From an uncultured Muribaculaceae bacterium (GTDB lineage: Bacteria > Bacteroidota > Bacteroidia > Bacteroidales > Muribaculaceae): 64,000 bases of DNA. Below are positions 50,735 through 58,312 of the stretch, piece by piece (position 1 is the first letter of the stretch; every line of letters starts with the position of its first letter). The notes below the pieces were generated by a model. It was not told the origin of the DNA. It ran no database searches and saw only the letters and a list, made by a program, of their open reading frames with translations. The DNA lies in NCBI GenBank assembly GCA_910579675.1, contig CAJTUF010000001.1, forward strand, positions 145,717-209,716, given 5' to 3'. The position numbers were made by a program, and so were the translations under genes.

Positions 50735-52024
50735 ATGAGCAAGAAGGAACACATAGTAATAGTAGGCGGCGGCTTTGCCGGTCTTAACCTCGCCAAGTAT
50801 CTTGACAAAGATCGCTTCGAGATAACTCTTGTCGACCGAAACAACTTCCACAGCTTCCCCCCGCTATTCTATCAGATAGCCTCAGGCGGTCTTGACCCGG
50901 GCAACATCTCGTTTCCATTCCGCCGCGAACTGCGCAAGATATCATCCAAAGCCGGCATGACATACCACATGGGTGATGTACACACCATCGATGTGATGCG
51001 CAAGGAGATCCGCACCCAATTCGAGACCATCGAATATGACAAGCTCATTATCTGCGCCGGCACCACCAACAACTTCTTCGGCAACAACGACCTCATCAAA
51101 TCTGTCTTTACGATGAAGAGCGCCGCAGAAGCCACCCGATGCCGAAACGAGATCCTCGACCGCCTCGAACGCGCATCGCTATGCACCGACGACCCCGAGC
51201 GCCGACGTCGGCTGCTCAGCTTTGTCGTGGTGGGTGGAGGCCCGACAGGAGTGGAGATAGCCGGTGCTATCGGCGAGCTCAAACGCTACATTCTCGAGCG
51301 TGAATACCCCGGCATCAACCGCGACGACCTCCAGATAATCCTGCTCGAAGGCACCGACAGAGTGCTCGGCCCGATGAGCCCTGAAGCATCGGCCGAAAGC
51401 CTCAAATATCTCAAGGAACTCCTTGTGGACGTAAGGCTCAACCACCTCCTCAAAAGCTATAAAGATAACGTCATAACCCTCAACGACGACACAACCATCT
51501 ACTCCGAGATGGTGATATGGACCGCCGGTGTGACCGGCGAGAGCTTCATCTTTGAAGGCACCGACTACCGCCCCGGACGTGGAAACCGATTTGCAGTCGA
51601 CCGTCAGAACCGCGTCATCGGCCTCGACGATGTGTTTGCCGTTGGCGACATAGCCATGATGGTGACTCCCAAATACCCCAAGGGACATCCTCAGCTTGCC
51701 CAACCCGCCATCCAGCAGGCCAGGTTGCTCGCCCGTCAACTCAATACCGACACCTGGGACCGCGAATTTACATATAAAGACAAAGGCTCCATGGCCACCG
51801 TAGGCCGCAACCTTGCCGTGGCCGATCTCAACGGCCTTCATCTCAAAGGCATGCTGGCATGGCTGGCATGGATGTTTGTCCATCTGATCTCCCTCCTCGG
51901 AATGCGCAACAAGCTCACCGTGCTTATCAACTGGACCTGGGCTTACTTCACCTACTCGACATCGCTGCGCATGCTCCTCCACTCCACCAAATATCCGCTG
52001 CGCCACCGATGGGGCGAGCGCTGA
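50735..52024 (+). CDS. ndh: Type II NADH dehydrogenase
   Basis: The 429-residue flavoprotein transfers electrons from NADH to quinone without pumping protons. Two dinucleotide-binding motifs are visible: IVGGGFAGLNLA (FAD, residues 9-20) and VVGGGPTGVEIAGAI (NADH, near 163). F-A-V-G-D-I-A near 307 is the conserved FAD segment, and the C-terminal region carries a hydrophobic membrane-binding segment (W-L-A-W-M-F-V-H-L-I-S-L-L-G). The ATG at 50735 begins the standard N-terminus; frames extending upstream into the dipeptidase gene are rejected. A strong hairpin terminator follows. Confidence 0.93.
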   Translation: MSKKEHIVIVGGGFAGLNLAKYLDKDRFEITLVDRNNFHSFPPLFYQIASGGLDPGNISFPFRRELRKISSKAGMTYHMGDVHTIDVMRKEIRTQFETIEYDKLIICAGTTNNFFGNNDLIKSVFTMKSAAEATRCRNEILDRLERASLCTDDPERRRRLLSFVVVGGGPTGVEIAGAIGELKRYILEREYPGINRDDLQIILLEGTDRVLGPMSPEASAESLKYLKELLVDVRLNHLLKSYKDNVITLNDDTTIYSEMVIWTAGVTGESFIFEGTDYRPGRGNRFAVDRQNRVIGLDDVFAVGDIAMMVTPKYPKGHPQLAQPAIQQARLLARQLNTDTWDREFTYKDKGSMATVGRNLAVADLNGLHLKGMLAWLAWMFVHLISLLGMRNKLTVLINWTWAYFTYSTSLRMLLHSTKYPLRHRWGER

Positions 52025-52058
52025 TAGTCCTGCTTCAAGCCACCACAACAATATAACT

Positions 52059-52097
52059 GACCTACGGGCCACCCTGTCGCAGGGCAGCCCGTAGGTC
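52059..52097 (+). terminator. Long hairpin terminator after ndh
   Basis: GACCTACGGGC at 52059-52069 pairs perfectly with GCCCGTAGGTC at 52087-52097, and an inner CCCTG/CAGGG stem closes a three-base loop. It starts 35 bp after the ndh stop and is followed by GTTGTTATTACTT, only moderately T-rich. Confidence 0.75.
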
Positions 52098-52153
52098 GTT
52101 GTTATTACTTATCAATCTTAATCACACATTAATTATTCAAGAGGGATCTCTCT

Positions 52154-52717
52154 TCAGCTTTTGGCCTGAGGAGCGGCAGCGCATGCGGGAGTCTGACACT
52201 GACCCGCATTGCGGCCATGGCGGCGTGCGCCATGATGCTTGCCATTACGATCGCGGCCCTTGCCGGCAGCTGAGGCATGAGGGCGATGACCCATCCGTCC
52301 TTCGGTAGCCATATTCTCCAGATAAGTCACATATTGCTCGGGGGTGAGAATCGACTTCACCTTGGCAAGATATGCCTTGCGGTCTGCCTTACGCGCCTCG
52401 CGGCTGGCAACCATACGGGCCGAGTCGGCCTGAAAGCGCTCGCGGCGCATCTTCTTCTGCTCGTCGCCACGGGCTTTGATATCCTTGCGACGCTCCTGGG
52501 CAAGCGACTCCAGCTTCGACTTCTGGTCGGCGGTAAGGTTGATCCCCTCAAAGGGATTCATAGCCTTGGGACCCGGAGCGGGACGGTTAGCGGCGGTGCA
52601 GACGCCGGTGGGGGTAGCGGTGCAGCAGGGAGCTGCGGCGCCTTTAGTCTGGGCAAAGGAGGTGAAGGAGGTGAGAGCGATAGCTGCGATAGCGAGAGAA
52701 ATGATTTGCTTCTTCAT
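52154..52717 (-). CDS. Spy/CpxP-like LTxxQ periplasmic protein
   Basis: 187 residues. A signal peptide (about 1-22, ending F-A-Q) is followed by a short Cys/Pro segment (A-A-P-C-C-T-A-T-P-T-G-V-C). The core holds two LTxxQ-type motifs: L-T-A-D-Q-K-S-K-L near 59 and L-T-P-E-Q-Y-V-T-Y near 119, separated by a charged helix rich in R, K and E. This is the CpxP/Spy fold, whose members act as envelope-stress chaperones or sense metals. The C-terminus is rich in His, Arg and Cys, which may bind metal (inference). The ATG at 52717 starts the signal peptide. Confidence 0.78.
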   Translation of the reverse strand: MKKQIISLAIAAIALTSFTSFAQTKGAAAPCCTATPTGVCTAANRPAPGPKAMNPFEGINLTADQKSKLESLAQERRKDIKARGDEQKKMRRERFQADSARMVASREARKADRKAYLAKVKSILTPEQYVTYLENMATEGRMGHRPHASAAGKGRDRNGKHHGARRHGRNAGQCQTPACAAAPQAKS

Positions 52718-52881
52718 GTTACTTCTGATTGTTTTGCGAAATTTGCTTCTGTTATGTTTGATTATTCTGCTGTTCGTTTTAGTGTTGTCACGACTCTTTG
52801 ACCGCAACAGCAGCCACAAGTTTAAGCCAATGCTCCTATTTAACTGATTTTTAACATTTCGCCACACCGAATATTTTTATT

Positions 52882-52889
52882 ACCTTTGT
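52882..52889 (+). promoter_or_regulatory. -7 box directly before pcrA
   Basis: TACCTTTG matches TAnnTTTG, and TTTC at 52857-52860 lies 21 bp upstream as a -33 candidate. The ATG at 52895 is only 5 bp beyond the box, predicting an mRNA with almost no leader. Confidence 0.58.
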
Positions 52890-52894
52890 AGACT

Positions 52895-55237
52895 ATGGAA
52901 GATTATCTTAGTCAACTCAATGATCAGCAGCGCGTTGCTGTAGAATATACCGATGGTCCGTCGCTCGTTATAGCGGGTGCCGGCTCAGGAAAGACGCGTG
53001 TGCTGACATATAAGATCGTGCATCTCCTGCGGCTTGGCTATGAGCCGTGGCGCATCCTCGCGCTCACATTCACCAACAAGGCCGCAAGAGAGATGCGCGA
53101 GCGTATCGAACAGCTCGTGGGACCCCGCACTGCCGCGTCGTTATGGATGGGCACTTTCCACTCCATCTTCTCGCGCATCCTCAGAGCCAATGCCGAGCGA
53201 GTGGGCTACAAATCATCATTTACCATCTACGACACCGCCGACTCTCGGTCGCTCGTCAAGATGATAATAAAGGATATGGGTCTTGACGACAAGATCTATA
53301 AGCCCGCTGCTGTGCTCAACGCCATTTCATCGGCCAAGAACGCCCTCATCTCGCCGGAGCGCTACGCAACCCTCCCCGATGTGATGAGAGCCGACAAAGA
53401 TGCCCGCCGCCCCGACACATATGCCATATACCGGGCCTATCGCGACCACTGCTTCAAGGCCAACGCAATGGACTTCGACGACCTGCTCTACTACACCAAC
53501 GTACTACTCCGCGACAATCCCGACCTGCTCCGCCACTATCAGGAATATTTCAGATATATCCTTGTGGATGAGTATCAGGATACCAACTTTGCACAGCACG
53601 TGATAGTCAGCCAGTTATGTGCCGACCACAAGCGCCTGTGTGTGGTGGGCGACGACGCGCAGTCAATCTACTCCTTCCGCGGAGCCAACATACGTAATAT
53701 ACTCAACCTCAAGCAGTCTTATCCCGATCTGCAGATATTCAAACTTGAGCGCAATTACCGCTCAACACGCAACATCATCGGCGCAGCAAACTCTCTCATC
53801 GACAAAAACACCGAGCAGATACGCAAAAATGTCTACTCGACAGGTCCCGAAGGTCAGAAAATCGAGGTGGTGCAGAGCTACAGCGACTATGAAGAGAGTT
53901 TTCTCGTGGCAAACCGCATGTCGTCGCTTCACAACGAGGGCAAAGCGTCATGGCAGGAAACAGCTATCCTATACCGCACAAACGCCCAGAGCCGCATACT
54001 CGAAGAGAGCCTCCGCAAGCGGAATATCCCATACCGTATCTATGGCGGCTTGTCGTTTTATCAGCGTAAGGAGGTAAAGGATGCCATAGCCTACTTCCGC
54101 CTTGCAGTCAATCCCGACGATGATGAGGCTCTACGACGCATCGTCAACTATCCCGCCCGGGGCATTGGAGAGACCACCATGGCGAGGTTGACCCGATATG
54201 CAGCCGACCGCGACAGCTCGATATGGGGAGTCCTCACAGGTGCCACCGGATCAACTGCCGATGCCGGAATCACACCCGCTGCACGACGTAAGCTCGACGA
54301 GTTCACCCGCATGATCAGTGGCTTTGCAGCCATGCAGAATGTTGGGGCCGATGCCATGAGCCTCGCACAGTCAATCATTGACCAATCGCGTCTTATGGCC
54401 GTACTAATGAGCGACCGCACCCCAGAGAGCATCTCCAAACAGGAAAACCTATCGGAACTACTTGCAGGCGTCAAGCAGTTTGCCGACCAGAAGCAGGAGG
54501 AGGGTTATGCCGATCAAGCCACCATGGCCAACTTCCTGGCCGAAGTGTCTCTCGCCACCGATCAGGACAGCGACGATACTGCAGGCGAAAACCGGGTGAC
54601 CCTCATGACTGTCCATGCCGCAAAGGGTCTGGAATTTGACAATATTTTCGTAGTGGGAGTAGAAGACGATCTCTTCCCTTCGTCGATGAGCAAAAACTCT
54701 ATCATGGAAATCGAGGAGGAGCGCCGGTTGCTCTATGTGGCCATCACCCGCGCCCGCAATTTCTGTATGCTATCGTTTGCCACCTCGCGCTTCCGCAACG
54801 GCCAGACTGTGATTACCTTCCCCTCACCGTTTTTCCGCGACATCGACCCGGCCTATCTGCGCCTTATGAACGGATCGTCGATAGCGCGCCCGTCGGCCCC
54901 TGCATCCTACGGTATGCCGTCGCGGTTCCGTGAGGCTCCGGCCCGCAGCGAATACCGCTCGCCGAGGCCTCTGCGTCCGGCCGACGCCCCAGCTCCACGC
55001 CCTGTCGCAGGACGTCCCGTCGCCACCGCCGCCGCGCCCGGTGCCGACCTGGTGCTCCATCAGGCCCACGAACTGAGCGAGGGCATGGAGATAGAACATG
55101 TGCTCCTCGGCCGTGGCACCATTCTCGACATCGATACCTCCCAACCTGGCGGTGACCGCATAAAGGTCGAGTTCACGGCCTCGGGCGAGGAGAAAAACCT
55201 CCTTCTCAAATTTGCAAAATTCCGAATTATCAACTGA
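52895..55237 (+). CDS. pcrA: UvrD/PcrA-type superfamily 1 DNA helicase
   Basis: A 780-residue helicase that unwinds DNA in excision repair and displaces RecA or replication blocks. Motif I is AGAGSGKT (residues about 30-37); L-T-F-T-N-K-A-A-R-E-M, V-D-E-Y-Q-D-T-N, G-D-D-A-Q-S-I-Y-S-F-R-G-A, R-N-Y-R-S-T, and L-M-T-V-H-A-A-K-G-L-E-F (motif V) follow in order. The C-terminal 110 residues (Pro/Arg-rich linker, then a PcrA-like C-terminal segment) are normal. The ATG at 52895 matches the usual N-terminus. NspC follows 9 bp later, with likely cotranscription. Confidence 0.95.
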   Translation: MEDYLSQLNDQQRVAVEYTDGPSLVIAGAGSGKTRVLTYKIVHLLRLGYEPWRILALTFTNKAAREMRERIEQLVGPRTAASLWMGTFHSIFSRILRANAERVGYKSSFTIYDTADSRSLVKMIIKDMGLDDKIYKPAAVLNAISSAKNALISPERYATLPDVMRADKDARRPDTYAIYRAYRDHCFKANAMDFDDLLYYTNVLLRDNPDLLRHYQEYFRYILVDEYQDTNFAQHVIVSQLCADHKRLCVVGDDAQSIYSFRGANIRNILNLKQSYPDLQIFKLERNYRSTRNIIGAANSLIDKNTEQIRKNVYSTGPEGQKIEVVQSYSDYEESFLVANRMSSLHNEGKASWQETAILYRTNAQSRILEESLRKRNIPYRIYGGLSFYQRKEVKDAIAYFRLAVNPDDDEALRRIVNYPARGIGETTMARLTRYAADRDSSIWGVLTGATGSTADAGITPAARRKLDEFTRMISGFAAMQNVGADAMSLAQSIIDQSRLMAVLMSDRTPESISKQENLSELLAGVKQFADQKQEEGYADQATMANFLAEVSLATDQDSDDTAGENRVTLMTVHAAKGLEFDNIFVVGVEDDLFPSSMSKNSIMEIEEERRLLYVAITRARNFCMLSFATSRFRNGQTVITFPSPFFRDIDPAYLRLMNGSSIARPSAPASYGMPSRFREAPARSEYRSPRPLRPADAPAPRPVAGRPVATAAAPGADLVLHQAHELSEGMEIEHVLLGRGTILDIDTSQPGGDRIKVEFTASGEEKNLLLKFAKFRIIN

Positions 55238-55245
55238 TCGCTCCT

Positions 55246-56427
55246 ATGTCATCATCCTCTTCAGTACCCCTCACCTCTTCCGTACCGGCAGTTCATAAAG
55301 AGCCGCTGGCCACCCCTTACTACATAGTCTATGAAGACCGTCTGCGCCGCAACCTCCAACTGATTACCGATGTGGAGCGCCGATCGGGAGCCAAAATCAT
55401 CATGGCCTTCAAAGCCAATGCCCTGTGGCGCACCTTCCCGGTGATAGCCGAATACAACCGCGACTTCACAGCATCGTCGCTCAACGAGCTGCGTCTTGGC
55501 GCCGAGACTCTTGGAGGCGAGGCCCACAGCTACTGCCCCGCATATACCGACGACACTATCGACCAATATCTGGCTCTGTCGACTCATATCACCTTCAACT
55601 CCATCAGTCAGGCCGCCCGATTTGCACCTCGGGCTGCCAAGGCCGGGGTGAGCGCCGGCCTGAGAGTCAACCCTGCCTGCTCGGTGATCGACACCGACAT
55701 TTACAATCCGGCCCTGCCGGGATCAAGATTCGGAGTAACCGCTCTACAACTTGAAGAGTCCGGACTACCCGAAGGGATTGAGGGCTTCCATTTCCATGCA
55801 CTATGCGAATCGTCGTCGTATGACCTCGAGAAGGTGCTCAACGCGTTTGAAAAGCAGTTTGGGAAGTATCTCGACAGCCTCAGATGGGTCAACATGGGTG
55901 GCGGACACCTGATGACACGCGAAGGCTACGACACCGACCATCTTGTGGAGCTAATCAAAGGCTTCCGCTCCCGCCATCCCAATATTGAGGTGATCCTCGA
56001 ACCCGGATCGGCCTTTACATGGCGCACCGGCGATCTGGTGACATCAGTGGTCGACATTGTGGAGAATCAGGGCGTCGCAACAGCCATTATCGACGCTTCA
56101 TTTGCCTGCCATATGCCCGATTGCCTTGAGATGCCCTACAAGCCCGCCATCACCGAGGCGCTCCCCGAACCCGACAGCACCATGCCCACCTACCGTCTCG
56201 GCGGCAACTCATGTCTGTCGGGCGACTATGTTGGCGACTGGTCGTTTGCACATCCTCTAATGCCCGGACAGCGCCTCACTCTCGAGGATATGAACCATTA
56301 CACCACGGTGAAGACAACGATGTTTAACGGCATCCAGCATCCCGACATACTGTTCAGCCGCAGCAACGGCACCATCGAACTCCTGCGCCGCTTTACCTTC
56401 GACGACTATCGCTCACGCATGTCGTGA
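55246..56427 (+). CDS. nspC: Carboxynorspermidine decarboxylase
   Basis: The 393-residue fold-III PLP enzyme makes norspermidine or spermidine by decarboxylating the carboxy precursor, the last step of the alternative polyamine route of Bacteroidetes. The PLP lysine is K56 in MAFKANALW. H-F-H-A-L-C-E, N-M-G-G-G-H, L-E-P-G-S-A-F and the D-A-S-F-A-C-H-M-P-D-C-L-E segment with its catalytic cysteine are typical of NspC. The carboxyspermidine dehydrogenase partner is not in the window. The first 20 residues (Ser/Val/Pro-rich) are longer than usual, but no better start is visible. It is 9 bp downstream of pcrA. Confidence 0.92.
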   Translation: MSSSSSVPLTSSVPAVHKEPLATPYYIVYEDRLRRNLQLITDVERRSGAKIIMAFKANALWRTFPVIAEYNRDFTASSLNELRLGAETLGGEAHSYCPAYTDDTIDQYLALSTHITFNSISQAARFAPRAAKAGVSAGLRVNPACSVIDTDIYNPALPGSRFGVTALQLEESGLPEGIEGFHFHALCESSSYDLEKVLNAFEKQFGKYLDSLRWVNMGGGHLMTREGYDTDHLVELIKGFRSRHPNIEVILEPGSAFTWRTGDLVTSVVDIVENQGVATAIIDASFACHMPDCLEMPYKPAITEALPEPDSTMPTYRLGGNSCLSGDYVGDWSFAHPLMPGQRLTLEDMNHYTTVKTTMFNGIQHPDILFSRSNGTIELLRRFTFDDYRSRMS

Positions 56428-56462
56428 CCTCCACGTTTACATCCACTCACCCTGCTTATATC

Positions 56463-57470
56463 ATGACCGACAGCCCAAGATACTCGATAATAGTACCCGT
56501 CTACAACCGCTCCGACGAAGTGGCCGACCTGCTCCGCTCACTTGCCTCCCAGACCGAAAAGGATTTCGAGACCATCATTGTGGAGGATGGATCGCCGCTC
56601 CCATGCCGCGAGGTGGTCGAAGAGCTTGGTCCGGCTGCCAATGCAAGATATATTTTCCGCCCCAACGAAGGACGTTCGTATGCCCGCAATGCCGGAATCG
56701 AACAGGCGCGTGGACGCTATCTCGTGTTTTTTGACAGCGATTGTGTGATCCCGCCCACATATTTCGCCACCGTGAGCCGCGAGCTCGACGCCCACCCGCT
56801 CGATTGCTACGGTGGGCCCGACGCAGCTTGCGAATCGTTTACCTCGGTGCAGCGTGCCATTTCGTTTGCCATGACCTCGATGCTCACCACCGGAGGTATA
56901 CGCGGGCGTCGCAAATCTATGGAAAAGTTTACTCCGCGATCATTCAACATGGGCTTCAGCTCCGCAGTGGCAGCAAAGGTAGGGGGCTTCAGAGAGATGT
57001 TTAGCGAGGATATCGACATCTCCACACGCATAGCACATGAAGGGTTTTCGATAGGGCTGATACCGGAAGCCGAGGTGTGGCACAAACGTCGCGTCGACTT
57101 CGCCAAGTTTTTCCGTCAGGTCCATGTGTTTGGCATGAGCCGCATCACTCTCCACCTGCTCTACCCGGGATCGCTCAAGCTGGTCCATGCTCTGCCTGCA
57201 ATTGCCGTGGTGATGGGGGCGCTGATGCTCCTCCTCGCCATCTTTGTATCGCCTTGGTGGCTCGCGCCATTTGCTGTTTATGCCATTGCATTATGGGTCG
57301 ACGCATGGCGCTCTACCCGCTCACTGCGCATCGCATGTCTGGCCATACCCGCCTCTGTGGTGCAGATCGTAGGCTACGGCACCGGATTCATACGCGCCTT
57401 CACCCGCAACATACTCCTTGGCCGGGGCCGTGATCTCGAATCGGAGATCGCCATGCGGCGCGGCAAATAA
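56463..57470 (+). CDS. Family 2 glycosyltransferase with C-terminal membrane segments
   Basis: 335 residues. The GT-A fold opens with Y-S-I-I-V-P-V-Y-N-R-S-D-E, has V-E-D-G-S and V-F-F-D-S-D-C (the D-x-D-like metal site), and ends with E-D-I-D-I-S-T-R-I. Two hydrophobic segments at about 255-275 and 280-300 suggest it is held to the membrane. It could add sugars to a cell-surface glycan; donor and acceptor are unknown. The ATG at 56463 is chosen over an in-frame GTG that overlaps the nspC stop. It lies between nspC and radC in a tight block. Confidence 0.85.
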   Translation: MTDSPRYSIIVPVYNRSDEVADLLRSLASQTEKDFETIIVEDGSPLPCREVVEELGPAANARYIFRPNEGRSYARNAGIEQARGRYLVFFDSDCVIPPTYFATVSRELDAHPLDCYGGPDAACESFTSVQRAISFAMTSMLTTGGIRGRRKSMEKFTPRSFNMGFSSAVAAKVGGFREMFSEDIDISTRIAHEGFSIGLIPEAEVWHKRRVDFAKFFRQVHVFGMSRITLHLLYPGSLKLVHALPAIAVVMGALMLLLAIFVSPWWLAPFAVYAIALWVDAWRSTRSLRIACLAIPASVVQIVGYGTGFIRAFTRNILLGRGRDLESEIAMRRGK

Positions 57471-57498
57471 ACATCTATTCTCTATCCCCCTCCTCTCT

Positions 57499-58203
57499 AT
57501 GGACTCCCCTCTTAAAGAAACCCGCATCACCGATCTTAAGGAAGATGATCGCCCGCGCGAAAAGGCGATGGCCCACGGCATCGCGTCGCTATCCGATGCC
57601 GAATTGCTCACAATCGCCATCGGTTCGGGCCTTCCGGGCCGCTCGGCACTCTCGGTGGCCCGCGCCATGCTGAGCGCTGTCGATGGCAAGCTATCGGGGA
57701 TCCGCAGCCAGAGCATCCACGCGCTGATAAAAAACAATCCGGGCATAGGCCCAGCCCGCGCCGTGGCCATTGCCGCAGCCTTTGAACTCGGCATGCGATG
57801 CCGCGATGAACAACGTTCCGACGGACCGCCTCAGGTGACCTGCTCACGCGTGGTCTACGATTATATTCGGGGCAAGATTGAATCGCTACCCTACGAACAA
57901 TTCTGGTGTATAACCCTTTCGAGAAGCAATCGCATCACAGGGCAGTTCAATCTATCATCAGGTGGATTAGCTGCAACCGTGGTGGATGTCACCCTACTTA
58001 TGAAGCAGGCGGTCGACCGTCTTGCATCGGGCATCATCCTTGTCCACAACCATCCGTCGGGCAATATGACGGCATCGGTCGAAGACCGCAAGATAACCTC
58101 GCGAATCAAAGCGGCATGCGAGATCTTCGGGATCCGTCTGCTCGACCATCTGATCATAGGGCCCGGGGGATTCATGTCGTTCAACGACGAAGGAATCCTT
58201 TGA
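57499..58203 (+). CDS. radC: RadC-family JAB/MPN-domain protein
   Basis: 234 residues. The N-terminal helix-hairpin-helix region (D-A-E-L-L-T-I-A-I-G-S-G and N-P-G-I-G-P-A-R-A) is followed by the JAB domain with the metal motif HNHPSGNMTASVEDRKIT (E-x-H-x-H and S-x-x-D type). Despite the old name, the role of RadC in DNA repair is unproven; it resembles a metal-dependent peptidase. The ATG at 57499 begins the standard N-terminus; a longer frame inside the glycosyltransferase is rejected. A strong terminator follows 24 bp later. Confidence 0.92.
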   Translation: MDSPLKETRITDLKEDDRPREKAMAHGIASLSDAELLTIAIGSGLPGRSALSVARAMLSAVDGKLSGIRSQSIHALIKNNPGIGPARAVAIAAAFELGMRCRDEQRSDGPPQVTCSRVVYDYIRGKIESLPYEQFWCITLSRSNRITGQFNLSSGGLAATVVDVTLLMKQAVDRLASGIILVHNHPSGNMTASVEDRKITSRIKAACEIFGIRLLDHLIIGPGGFMSFNDEGIL

Positions 58204-58226
58204 TGCCCCACCCCGACACAACAACC

Positions 58227-58275
58227 GAAAGAAGGGCTGCCCCCCGCAGGAGTCAGCCCTTCTTTCAGTTTTTTT
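58227..58275 (+). terminator. Rho-independent terminator after radC
   Basis: A perfect 13-bp stem (GAAAGAAGGGCTG at 58227-58239, CAGCCCTTCTTTC at 58254-58266) with a 14-base loop is followed by A-G and then a run of seven T. It ends the pcrA-nspC-GT2-radC run and also separates it from the convergent GH20 gene. Confidence 0.88.
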
Positions 58276-58312
58276 CAATATCTTCGGTGCTTCTGCCCCG
58301 CAGATAGAGGCG

